Shown: positions 1 to 7,233, counted from the stretch's first letter. The stretch is 8,209 bases of DNA from Candidatus Cloacimonadota bacterium (GCA_030626645.1 DAOUTP010000070.1:1-8209), one strand, 5' to 3'. Numbers and translations: made by a program. The notes: generated by a model not told the origin, from the letters alone.

Positions 1-885
1 CATTGCTCCTGCCAGAACAAGAATTGTCAGGATGTAAGGGATCATCTGGATTATTTCGTTAGGAACATTAAGATTAAGAGCTTGCATTCTCATTTGAAGC
101 GCATCGGTATAGGCAAATAGATAGCTGGCTCCAAATGCACCCAATGGATTCCATCCCCCAAAAATATTTGCAGCCAACGCCATGTAACCTCTACCGGCAG
201 ACATATTCATACTGAACCAATTCAATTGCCCTAGAGAAAGATATGCTCCACCAAGTCCACAAAGCACTCCACTAAATATCAAACTTGTATATTGAATTTT
301 TCTTATTTTAATTCCCATGGTATCAGCAGCTTTTTGATGCTCTCCTATAACTCTTAATCTAAGTCCAAAAGGAGTTTTAAATAGTATTATCCATGAGAAA
401 ATAACAACAATGAACATCAAATACACTAAAATATTGTGTGAGCCGAAAAGTTTTCCCAGTATGGGAATGGAAGACAGGACAGGAATTGTGATCTCGTCTA
501 ATCCCGTTACATTTACGGAAGTTCCTCTTGATCCCCAGAGTATCTGCATCAACCAGGTTGTTATCCCCAACATGAGAATATTTAAACCAACTCCGGCGAC
601 TACATGATTTGCTTCAAACTTGATGGTGAACAGGGCAAAAATGAAGCCGATCAATGCTCCTGCTAAAATAGCAAATAATATGCCGATATATGGATTACCA
701 GTAAGATATGATCCCAGTACGCCGGCAAAAGCACCGGTAAGGAGCATGCCTTCTAAACCTAAATTTATAATTCCTGCTCTTTCAGAAAATACACCACCGA
801 TCGCTGCAAATACTAATGGAACCGAAATTCTGAGCGCTGCAGAAAATGTATTGATATTGAATATAACTTCTAATATCTCCTGCAT
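1..885 (-). CDS. BMP-family nucleoside ABC transporter permease, second subunit (partial, C-terminus cut by window edge)
   Basis: This is an inner-membrane permease of the BPD_transp_2 (branched-chain amino acid/ribose/nucleoside) superfamily, closest in feel to Bacillus NupQ (YufQ). The reading frame is open for 295 codons from ATG at 885-883 to base 1. Homologues run to roughly 305-320 residues, so only the last few residues should be missing. Visible marks are ERAGIINLGLEGM (residues 35-47), the family's conserved segment after the first helices, and the cytoplasmic loop GEHQKAADTMGI (about 181-192) that should contact the ATPase. Hydrophobic segments lie at about 20-33, 46-62, 66-87, 97-116, 151-169, 199-219 and 279-295. 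An AGGAA Shine-Dalgarno lies inside the end of the upstream permease gene, and only 3 bases separate that stop from this ATG, so the two should be co-translated and form a heterodimeric channel. Its exact substrate cannot be read from sequence. Confidence 0.93.
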   Translation of the reverse strand, partial: MQEILEVIFNINTFSAALRISVPLVFAAIGGVFSERAGIINLGLEGMLLTGAFAGVLGSYLTGNPYIGILFAILAGALIGFIFALFTIKFEANHVVAGVGLNILMLGITTWLMQILWGSRGTSVNVTGLDEITIPVLSSIPILGKLFGSHNILVYLMFIVVIFSWIILFKTPFGLRLRVIGEHQKAADTMGIKIRKIQYTSLIFSGVLCGLGGAYLSLGQLNWFSMNMSAGRGYMALAANIFGGWNPLGAFGASYLFAYTDALQMRMQALNLNVPNEIIQMIPYILTILVLAGAM

Positions 886-888
886 ATT

Positions 889-1914
889 CTATTTCCTTAA
901 GAGTTTTTTTATTAATATTGGTGCAGCTACAAAAAGAATAACCAGACCTTGAATTACAACCATGAGATCCATGGGGATCTTGGCAAAAAGCTGCATTGTT
1001 ATCCCACCGGTTTGTAAAGCCCCGAAGAGAATAGCGGCAAAAAACACGCCCCATGGTTTATTCTTGCCCAACACTGCAACAGCAATTCCTGTGAATCCGT
1101 ACCCTGGCGAGAAGTTTGTGATGAATCTGTGCAAGACACCCATAACAATTGTAGAGCCGGCCAATCCGGCTACAAATCCGCTTATCATCATAGAAAACAC
1201 CATCATCTTATTGGAATTAATTCCAGCATATTCTGCAGCAGAACGATTTTCTCCAACGGTTTGAATTTCGTAACCTAATTTTGTGTGTTTGAAAAATATA
1301 TCTATGATAATAATAACAAAAACAGCAATAAATATTGCCCATGTCAATCTGGAATACTCGATCAATTCCGGTAATCTGGCAGATTCAGGAATTAAAACGG
1401 TTTGTGGTATCGGACCTTCTTCTTTGAAGTATTTTAGTAGCAGGTAACTAGTAGCCAGAATCCCGATATAGTTCATCATAATTGTAGTTACAACTTCATG
1501 AGCACCTGTTTTAGCTTTAAGATATCCCGGCAAAAAGCCCCATGCACTTCCTGCAAACCCTCCCATTATCAGTGCAAGGGGTATTAAAATATAACCGGGA
1601 AGAAATCCCAGATAAATAGCCGTAATTGCAGTTGCAAAAGCGCCAAGATACATTTGACCTTCACCGCCAATATTGAATAATCCGGATTTAAAACCAATAG
1701 CGACAGCTAATCCTGTGAAAATTAACGGAATTGTATTCATAAAGGTCTGTGTAAGATTAAAGACACTTCCAAATGCTCCATCAAATAAGGCGGTATAAGC
1801 CTTTATTACGCTGAATCCGGAAAGTTGTATCAGAACGGCACCGACCAAAAATGCTAATAATATTGCGGCAAGGGAATAGATTGCATCTTCGTACTTTTTT
1901 AATATTTTAATCAT
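889..1914 (-). CDS. BMP-family nucleoside ABC transporter permease, first subunit
   Basis: This inner-membrane permease has 341 residues, close to the usual length of Bacillus NupP (YufP, about 350). It begins with a short basic stretch (MIKILKK) and a strong helix at about 14-32. The conserved FNIGGEGQ motif is at 80-87, and the ATPase-facing loop GENRSAAEYAGI is at 221-232. Other hydrophobic segments are at about 60-78, 88-104, 108-126, 145-161, 191-208, 237-259, 274-300 and 316-336. Its ATG overlaps the end of the ATPase gene by 8 bases, so translation is probably coupled. It ends in TAG, 3 bases before the next permease. It should pair with the permease at 1-885 to form the channel fed by the binding protein at 3507-4487. 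The assignment to a nucleoside importer comes from family resemblance and the BMP neighbour, not from a substrate-specific residue. Confidence 0.94.
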   Translation of the reverse strand: MIKILKKYEDAIYSLAAILLAFLVGAVLIQLSGFSVIKAYTALFDGAFGSVFNLTQTFMNTIPLIFTGLAVAIGFKSGLFNIGGEGQMYLGAFATAITAIYLGFLPGYILIPLALIMGGFAGSAWGFLPGYLKAKTGAHEVVTTIMMNYIGILATSYLLLKYFKEEGPIPQTVLIPESARLPELIEYSRLTWAIFIAVFVIIIIDIFFKHTKLGYEIQTVGENRSAAEYAGINSNKMMVFSMMISGFVAGLAGSTIVMGVLHRFITNFSPGYGFTGIAVAVLGKNKPWGVFFAAILFGALQTGGITMQLFAKIPMDLMVVIQGLVILFVAAPILIKKLLRK

Positions 1915-3445
1915 TTTGTATACTATTTCCAGTTTCCAATTTCTCTTCAGCAGAAACTTTTTTTCCTGCCATTAGCAGACCCAGTTCTTCTTTAGTATAA
2001 TTATTTTTTTTAGAGACAATTTCTCCTTCATATATTACCAATATCTTATCGGCGAGGGAGAGAAGTTCTTCCAATTCAGCTGATATCAGTAGAATAGCTT
2101 TATTTTGTTTCCGCATTTCCAGTATATTTTTATGGATAAATTCGATTGCGCCTACATCTACTCCACGTGTGGGTTGAGCTGCCAGTATAAATTTTGGATC
2201 TGTAGACAGCTCCCGACCTATCACCAGTTTTTGCTGATTCCCACCCGAAAGATTATCAACCGTATCATTCAGTGATTGGCAGCGTACATCAAATTTTTCC
2301 ACTACTTTCTTACAGTATTCGTTAATATCATTTTTCTGCAGAAATCCATTTTTTGTGAAACTATTCTGACTACCAAGAATTATATTCTTAGCCAGATCAT
2401 AAGAGGGGACTAAACCTCTTTTTAAGCGATCTGAAGGTATATGGGATAATCCTCTCTTTCGTCTAATGCCGGTAGACGCATGAGTAATATCTACATCATC
2501 CAAAATTATCTTTCCGCTTGTTACTTTTCGTAATCCGGCAATACACTCTTCTAACTCCAATTGTCCATTCCCCGACACTCCGGCAATGCCTACGATCTCG
2601 CCTTTACGGATAGTAATATCAATATTCTTCAATAACAGATTCTTGTGTTTTCCAGCTAGAGATAGATTTTTTACTTCAAGGACATTATCCCCGACATTAC
2701 CTTTTTCTTTATTCACATTCAATAGAACTTCACGACCTACCATCATTCTTGCCAGTTTTTTCGGATTGGTATCATAAGTATTAACTGTACCGATTACTTT
2801 TCCTTTCCGTAAGACAGTCACCCGGTCAGAGATTTTCATTGTTTCTTCAAGTTTATGTGTTATGAAAATAATGGTTTTCCCACCTGCTTTCAGTTCCCTT
2901 AGAGTAGTGAAGAGATTATTAACTTCTTGAGGAGTTAAAACAGCGGTTGGCTCGTCAAAGATCAATATTTCTGCTTTCCGATAAAGAACTTTCAGGATCT
3001 CTACCCGTTGCTGTTCACCAACCGATATGTTCTCAATTCTTTCATCTGTTTTTACGGTAAGATGATATTTATTGGAAATTTGTTTAACTTGTTCTCTGGC
3101 TTTTCTCATATCAATTAAGCCGTTCTTTAAAGGTTCTTCGCCGACAATAATATTTTCTGTAGTCGTGAGTCTATCAATTAACATGAAATGTTGATGGATC
3201 ATTCCTAATCCAAGCTTTATAGCTTTACTAGGATTATCTATTTTGCAGGGTTTTCCCCTTAAGAATATTTCGCCTTCTTCGGGATTGTAAAGTCCGAATA
3301 GGTTATTCACCAGAGTTGTTTTTCAGGCACCATTTTCGCCAAGTAGACAATGGATCTCGCCTTTATTAATAGTCAGATCAATTTTATCATTGGCAACAAA
3401 ATCACCGAATTTTTTTGTTATGCCTTTAAATTCTATAATATTCAA
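1907..3445 (-). CDS. BMP-family nucleoside ABC transporter ATPase (two nucleotide-binding domains), interrupted by an in-frame TGA in Walker A
   Basis: This is the tandem-NBD ATPase of a nucleoside importer, NupO/YufO type. Counting from a TTG at 3445, the product would be 512 residues, the usual length (about 510). In NBD1 the P-loop reads GENGA-stop-KTT (36-44, TGA at codon 41), with the Q-loop near 85, signature SVGEQ (141-145), Walker B ILIFDEP (160-166) and H-loop His near 197. In NBD2 the P-loop is degenerate (GVSGNGQ, 289-295), the signature is LSGGNQQ (399-405) and Walker B is FILAAQP (419-425). That degeneracy is normal for the family, so the broken P-loop is the only canonical one. 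No ATG or Shine-Dalgarno is visible near the start; TTG at 3445 or CTG at 3451 are the options after the in-frame TAA at 3458-3460. A fragment restarting at GTG 3310 would lack Walker A and should be inactive. The gene is either a fresh pseudogene, a sequence error, or recoded. Its family is certain; its functional state is not. Confidence 0.88.
3323..3325 (-). other. In-frame TGA codon at the Walker A glycine of the ATPase
   Basis: On the minus strand the codons around this point read GGC GAA AAT GGT GCC TGA AAA ACA ACT, that is G-E-N-G-A-stop-K-T-T. The P-loop consensus GxxGxGK[ST] demands glycine at the stop position, and GGA to TGA is one base change. The frame is clean on both sides: 40 family-like codons before it and 471 after. 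So this is a substitution or reassignment, not a frameshift. Confidence 0.95.
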
Positions 3446-3465
3446 AATCAGTGTTTTTTAATAAT

Positions 3466-3495
3466 AAAAAAGGGAACGATTTTATAACCGTTCCC
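3466..3495 (-). terminator. Rho-independent terminator between the binding-protein gene and the ATPase gene
   Basis: Plus-strand GGGAACG (3472-3478) and CGTTCCC (3489-3495) form a perfect 7-bp stem with a 10-base loop. Read on the minus strand, the stem is followed at once by six T residues (3471-3466). It begins 11 bases after the stop of the binding-protein gene and ends about 20 bases before the ATPase start. Inside an otherwise tight operon this probably acts as a partial terminator or 3'-end stabiliser, giving more binding protein than membrane complex. That is a common arrangement in ABC importer operons. Confidence 0.82.
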
Positions 3496-3506
3496 AGTGT
3501 TTGAAA

Positions 3507-4487
3507 CTATTTAACTTCTTCTATTGTGGCTGGAATCTCAATTTCGCCAGCGATGATTTTCTTCTTAACAATTTCTAATTCAGAAATCACATCTTCAGGT
3601 AAAATATTTACAGAATATCCCAAAGCATCTTCTTTGATACCAAGTGAATAAATTTTACCTTCAAATTTACCATCGATTACATCTTTAATAGCTATACATA
3701 CTGTATTGTCAACACGCTTCATACCATTCGTAAGCACATTTTCAGGAGCAAGGTAACCTTGATCTGAATCTGCGCCAATTGAATAGAAATTCTTCTCTTT
3801 TGAAGCGTTGATCACACCTAAACCAGATCTGCCGGCAGCACCCCACACAATGTCTGCTCCCTGCTCATACATAGAGAGAGTGAGTTCCTTACCTTTAGCA
3901 GGATCTGCCCAATGGCCTACATAAGAATGAATGGCTTTCACACCATTATCAGCATAATTTACACCAGTCATAAAGCCAGCAATGTTAGCATCAATTAATG
4001 GTATTTTCATTCCACCAATAACACCAACAATCTTATCTTCATTAATTCTTACATCATCTGTTTTGACCGTCATAAGAGCAGAAGCATAACCAACCATAAA
4101 ACCACGTTCTTGTTCTTTAAAAACATAAGAAGCAACGTTAGGGTTCATTACTACCATGTCGATAATTGCAAAATTCTGTTTTGGAAATCTTTCAGAAATT
4201 TTAGTTAGTGCATCAGCTTGGTCAAAACCGATAGAGATGATGAGATCATATTTTTCAGAATTAGCAAATTGAGCCAGATATGTCTCATATTCTGTAATTG
4301 CAGAAGGTTCAGCAAAATCATATTCGATAGCGTACTGCTTTTTAGCCATCTTCATCCCTTCCATTGCTGCATCATTAAATGATTTGTCACCCAAACCGCC
4401 TGTAGCAAACACAATAGCTACGTTAGTTTCTGCAAAAACACACACGGCAAAAACTAGAATCAACATTGTTACAAATACTTTTTTCAT
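3507..4487 (-). CDS. BMP/PnrA-family periplasmic nucleoside-binding protein
   Basis: This is the substrate-binding component of the ABC importer, in the basic membrane protein family (Pfam Bmp type; Treponema PnrA/TmpC, Bacillus NupN). The product has 326 residues. The N-terminus is a Sec signal peptide: MKK, a hydrophobic core to about 17, and a likely type I cleavage site after VFA (residue 19). The only nearby cysteine (C16) is preceded by F-A-V, which is not a lipobox, so the protein is probably soluble in a periplasm, unlike the lipoproteins of Gram-positives. Family landmarks are GGLGDKSFND (30-39) at the start of lobe 1, a KEQERGFMVGY segment (124-134), and IGADSDQ (237-243), whose Asp normally contacts the ribose. 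A GGGAGGA Shine-Dalgarno (4491-4497) lies just upstream of the ATG, and 11 bases separate the gene from the dehydrogenase stop. Purine nucleosides are the usual ligands of the family; the 5'-deoxynucleoside ligand suggested by context is inference. Confidence 0.94.
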   Translation of the reverse strand: MKKVFVTMLILVFAVCVFAETNVAIVFATGGLGDKSFNDAAMEGMKMAKKQYAIEYDFAEPSAITEYETYLAQFANSEKYDLIISIGFDQADALTKISERFPKQNFAIIDMVVMNPNVASYVFKEQERGFMVGYASALMTVKTDDVRINEDKIVGVIGGMKIPLIDANIAGFMTGVNYADNGVKAIHSYVGHWADPAKGKELTLSMYEQGADIVWGAAGRSGLGVINASKEKNFYSIGADSDQGYLAPENVLTNGMKRVDNTVCIAIKDVIDGKFEGKIYSLGIKEDALGYSVNILPEDVISELEIVKKKIIAGEIEIPATIEEVK

Positions 4488-4490
4488 TCG

Positions 4491-4497
4491 TCCTCCC
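4491..4497 (-). promoter_or_regulatory. Strong Shine-Dalgarno of the binding-protein gene
   Basis: The minus strand reads TAAAGGGAGGACGAATG: the dehydrogenase stop, a GGGAGGA ribosome-binding site and the binding-protein ATG in one short run. It fixes the start at 4487 and is the best Shine-Dalgarno in the minus-strand operon, consistent with high synthesis of the binding protein. Confidence 0.75.
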
Positions 4498-4498
4498 T

Positions 4499-5482
4499 TT
4501 ATTTGGTTAACTTCAATAATGCCTTTAAAGCTCCTTTAGAAAAGGCTGTTTTAAAAGCAATTTCCCAATCATCTATTAAAAAAGTTTTGTCAATTAATTT
4601 TGTCAAATCTATTTTGCTCTCTCGCATAAATTGCAGAGCTGGAGCAAAATGACCACAGCGGGAACCTATCAGCCTTATCTCTTTTCTAACCCAGACAGAT
4701 GGATTAAATTTTATTTGTCCAGCATAGGTACTTTTCAATACGATCGTTCCTTTTGGTCTAACGATATTACCCGCATATAAGAGGGCAGCGTCATTACCGG
4801 TACATTCAATAATGATATCAAAAGAGTTTTCCAGATCATCAGATTCATTCAAGATCATTGTTTTGCAAAAATCTTGAGCTAGTTCCAGTTTTTTTTCTTG
4901 CTTCCCGATCATAGTGAGATCGCATAAAGTTGTTGAAACGGCTCTGGCGATTAATTGTCCTAGTTTTCCATCACCAATTATGGCTACTCTATCTTGCTTA
5001 GAAATATCAACATTCTGCAGGATGTTGAAAGCTGCTGCGAATGGTTCTGTAAAAACAGCCACTTCATCACTGATCTCATCTGGAACAATAAGCAGGTTTT
5101 CTATAGGAAGAGTTGCAAATTCGGAGAAAACTCCGTCTTTTCCATTAATTCCTAGTGTTTTTCTTTGTGGACAATGGTTTTGCATTCCACTTTTACAGAG
5201 TGAGCAAACTCCGCAGCCAATATTGATCTCGCCAACTACTCTTTTTCCGATAAATTCTGATTGAGAACATTCTGTTACAATACCAACAAATTCATGTCCC
5301 AAAATTCCGGTAAAAGGAACATAGCCGTTCATGATCTCTTTATCAGTGTTGCATATTCCAGCTAAAGTTACTTTTATCAATGCTTCATTTTTGGCTGGAA
5401 CAGGAACGGGATAGTCTTTTCTTAACTCCAATTTCTTATCAAAATAAAGAGCTTTCATTTTTCTTGAGTTTGAAGGAATCAT
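4499..5482 (-). CDS. Zinc-dependent MDR-family alcohol dehydrogenase / aldehyde reductase
   Basis: This is a medium-chain dehydrogenase/reductase. From the ATG at 5482 it has 327 residues, slightly short for the family (about 340-350). Catalytic-zinc ligands are visible as C44 (GICNTD), H63-E64 (GHE) and E146 (EPFAAAF). The structural-zinc lobe has four cysteines at 90, 93, 96 and 104 (CGVCSLCKSGMQNHC). The Rossmann glycine motif is GDGKLG (170-175). The second strand ends IGKQEKK with no acidic residue, which hints at NADP(H) rather than NAD(H). The sequence resembles, from memory, a poorly characterised MDR subgroup rather than a named enzyme. Three starts are possible: 5497 (overlapping the aldolase by 14 bases), 5482 (one base after the aldolase TAA, with AGAG upstream; chosen here), and 5458, where family similarity begins (MKALYF). 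Context suggests it reduces the C2 aldehyde released by the aldolase; that role is inference. Confidence 0.9.
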   Translation of the reverse strand: MIPSNSRKMKALYFDKKLELRKDYPVPVPAKNEALIKVTLAGICNTDKEIMNGYVPFTGILGHEFVGIVTECSQSEFIGKRVVGEINIGCGVCSLCKSGMQNHCPQRKTLGINGKDGVFSEFATLPIENLLIVPDEISDEVAVFTEPFAAAFNILQNVDISKQDRVAIIGDGKLGQLIARAVSTTLCDLTMIGKQEKKLELAQDFCKTMILNESDDLENSFDIIIECTGNDAALLYAGNIVRPKGTIVLKSTYAGQIKFNPSVWVRKEIRLIGSRCGHFAPALQFMRESKIDLTKLIDKTFLIDDWEIAFKTAFSKGALKALLKLTK

Positions 5483-5483
5483 T

Positions 5484-6128
5484 TTATCTCTGCCCATACT
5501 TATTTAAATAAAAATTACGCATGAAATCGATATCCGATTGAGAGAGTTCAACCGCTCCTCCCATAGAATTAGCATAAATTACAGATTGAGCTGATTTCTC
5601 CACAATTTGAGATATCTTGTAAGCTTCATCTAAAGTATCTGCTGCTGTCAGTAATCCATGATTTGCTAATATACAGGCAGTTTTACCTTTAAGTGCAGTA
5701 ATTGCTGATAAAGCTAATTCCTGTGAACCGGGAAGAAAGTATTCTGCAACGTTGACCTGTCCTCCCACAATTTGGATCATATCTTCACAAACAGCAGGGA
5801 TTGGTTTTCTGGCAATTGCAAAAGCGGTGCAGCAAACACTGTGAGTATGAACTATTGCATTTACATTTTTCTTTGATTTGTAGATCATAGAATGTAGAGG
5901 AAGTTCGATTGATGGTTTTTTATTTCCATCAACAATTTTTCCAGCAAAATCAATAACAACAATATCGTCGGCTGTTATTGTTTCATAAGCAATTCCTGAA
6001 GGTGTAATTGCAAAGTGATCGTCATCAATTCTTGCGGAGATATTTCCCCAGGTTCCCAGATTAAATCCGGAAGCTGCAATTACTCTTCCTAAATTTGCAA
6101 TTTCGTTTCTTATCTCTTCAAATAACAT
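5484..6128 (-). CDS. Class II aldolase, fuculose-phosphate type; probable 5-deoxy/5-methylthio-ribulose-1-phosphate aldolase
   Basis: This is a zinc-dependent class II aldolase/adducin-domain protein of 214 residues, the normal size for E. coli FucA (215). All active-site landmarks are present: the phosphate-binding GNIS (28-31) and PSG (43-45), catalytic acid E75 in PSIELPLH, and zinc ligands H94 and H96 (VHTHS) and H157 (NHG). These match FucA E73, H92, H94 and H155 almost position for position. Family members cleave L-fuculose-1-P, L-rhamnulose-1-P, or 5-methylthio- or 5-deoxyribulose-1-P to dihydroxyacetone phosphate plus an aldehyde. No fucose or rhamnose genes are present. The upstream neighbour is mtnA, whose product is exactly such a ribulose 1-phosphate, so I favour the DHAP-shunt aldolase (Ald2/DrdA-like). 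MtnB dehydratase of the full methionine salvage pathway is the same fold and is the main alternative. An AGAGGA Shine-Dalgarno overlaps the mtnA stop, 8 bases upstream. Confidence 0.9.
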   Translation of the reverse strand: MLFEEIRNEIANLGRVIAASGFNLGTWGNISARIDDDHFAITPSGIAYETITADDIVVIDFAGKIVDGNKKPSIELPLHSMIYKSKKNVNAIVHTHSVCCTAFAIARKPIPAVCEDMIQIVGGQVNVAEYFLPGSQELALSAITALKGKTACILANHGLLTAADTLDEAYKISQIVEKSAQSVIYANSMGGAVELSQSDIDFMRNFYLNKYGQR

Positions 6129-6136
6129 AAATTCCT

Positions 6137-7171
6137 CTATTTCAATTTTAGAATATTTTCTTTAAATGGTTTATTAATTATTCCCTTTTCTGTAATAATA
6201 GCTGTGATGTTTTCGTTTGGCGTAACATCAAAAGCAGGATTGTACACTTCAATATTATCAGGTGCAACTTGAACACCTCTAATATGTGTTACTTCTTTTG
6301 AAGAACGTTCTTCGATCTCTATCTCATCACCTGTTTCAATTTCAAAATCTATTGTTGTAGTTGGAGCGACTATATAGAATGGAACATTATATGTTTTTGC
6401 GATCACGGAAAGCATGAAAGTACCTATCTTATTTGCACTATCACCATTTGTCGCGATTCTGTCAGCCCCAACTAATATCAGATCAATCTTGCCGTCACGG
6501 ATCAATGTGGCTGCTACATTATCAGCAATCAGTTTTGCTGGAATTCCTTCTTGAACCAATTCCCATGCGGTAAGTCTGGCTCCCTGCAATCTTGGTCTGG
6601 TTTCATCTGCATAAACGAATATTTCTTTTCCATCTTCAAATGCAGCTCGGATAACTCCCAGAGCTGTTCCATATTCCACAGTGGCAAGTGCTCCTGTATT
6701 GCAGTGAGTTAGAATTGCAGCCTTTTGGGGAACAAGTGAATTTCCAAATTGCCCCATTTTCTTATTTGTTTGAATATCATCGTTTGCGATCTTATCAGCT
6801 TCTGTTTTCAATTTGAGTAAAATCTTTTCTGGAGTTTCAGTATCAATTAATAATGTTCTCATTTGCTTTATTGCCCACATCAGGTTTACGGCAGTAGGGC
6901 GGGAGCTATTAATAATATCACAAGCAGAATGCATTTTTTCCAGGAATTGTTTTATGGGAAGTTCACTAAATTCGTGAGCGGCAAGAACAACTCCATAAGC
7001 TGCCGTTACACCAATTGCCGGAGCACCTCTAACCACCATATCGGCAATTGCAAATTCAACATCTTTATAATTCTCACAAATAAATTCTTCATATTTTCGT
7101 GGTAAAGCTCTCTGATCGATCAGATATAATTTATTGTTTTTGAATTCTAATGAACGGATCGGATATTTCAT
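6137..7171 (-). CDS. mtnA: S-methyl-5-thioribose-1-phosphate isomerase family (MtnA / 5-deoxyribose-1-phosphate isomerase)
   Basis: This cytosolic aldose-ketose isomerase belongs to the eIF2B-alpha-like family and converts 5-methylthioribose-1-P (or 5-deoxyribose-1-P) to the corresponding ribulose-1-P. At 344 residues it is full length. Family signatures are RGAPAIG (48-54, substrate phosphate site), RPTAVNL (91-97), THCNTGALA (155-163) with catalytic C157, and GADRIATNGD (235-244) with catalytic D237. These correspond to Cys160 and Asp240 of the Bacillus enzyme. The C-terminal APTTTIDF and EERS segments are also typical of MtnA rather than of eIF2B subunits or archaeal ribose-1,5-bisphosphate isomerases. 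It is the first gene of the operon, with an AGAGGA Shine-Dalgarno at 7182-7177, 5 bases before the ATG. Sequence alone does not separate methylthioribose from 5-deoxyribose as substrate; characterised relatives often use both. No mtnK, mtnN, mtnP or lower methionine-salvage gene is in view. Confidence 0.94.
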   Translation of the reverse strand: MKYPIRSLEFKNNKLYLIDQRALPRKYEEFICENYKDVEFAIADMVVRGAPAIGVTAAYGVVLAAHEFSELPIKQFLEKMHSACDIINSSRPTAVNLMWAIKQMRTLLIDTETPEKILLKLKTEADKIANDDIQTNKKMGQFGNSLVPQKAAILTHCNTGALATVEYGTALGVIRAAFEDGKEIFVYADETRPRLQGARLTAWELVQEGIPAKLIADNVAATLIRDGKIDLILVGADRIATNGDSANKIGTFMLSVIAKTYNVPFYIVAPTTTIDFEIETGDEIEIEERSSKEVTHIRGVQVAPDNIEVYNPAFDVTPNENITAIITEKGIINKPFKENILKLK

Positions 7172-7176
7172 AATTT

Positions 7177-7182
7177 TCCTCT
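7177..7182 (-). promoter_or_regulatory. Shine-Dalgarno of mtnA
   Basis: The minus strand reads AGAGGA followed by 5 bases and the ATG at 7171. It supports this start for mtnA, which also matches the usual N-terminus of the family. Confidence 0.6.
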
Positions 7183-7206
7183 AAATCTTTTCTTCTTCAA
7201 ATGTAG

Positions 7207-7233
7207 AAGATAGAACCTTGATCTTAATGTCAA
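7207..7233 (-). promoter_or_regulatory. Candidate promoter of the mtnA operon
   Basis: On the minus strand a perfect TTGACA (7233-7228) is followed after 15 bases by TATCTT (7212-7207), which would give a leader of about 30 bases before mtnA. The spacer is shorter than the ideal 17 and the region is AT-rich, so chance matches are likely. The -35 match is the main support. Confidence 0.3.

Noticed and set aside
410..1264. Plus-strand open frames at 410-607, 620-952 and 962-1264, and a minus-strand frame at 782-1054
   Set aside because: They lie antisense or out of frame to the two permeases, have low-complexity composition, no ribosome-binding site and no recognisable family.
1907..3310. ATPase as a complete 467-residue gene starting at GTG 3310
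   Set aside because: The upstream frame encodes clear ABC NBD sequence, including half of Walker A. A start at 3310 lacks the P-loop and has no family support.
3323..3325. Selenocysteine at the in-frame TGA
   Set aside because: The P-loop position requires glycine; a bulkier side chain would clash with the phosphate-binding loop. The family is not known for selenocysteine, and I see no obvious SECIS-like hairpin just downstream.
3481..3486. TATAAA on the minus strand as a -10 element for the ATPase
   Set aside because: It lies in the loop of the terminator hairpin and no acceptable -35 is found at 15-19 bases upstream.
4428..4487. Lipoprotein signal on the binding protein (C16)
   Set aside because: The residues before the cysteine are F-A-V; a lipobox needs a small residue at -1. 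A type I site after VFA (residue 19) fits better.
4914..5264. Plus-strand 116-codon open frame antisense to the dehydrogenase
   Set aside because: It is the mirror of a well-conserved MDR coding sequence, with no RBS or recognisable domain.
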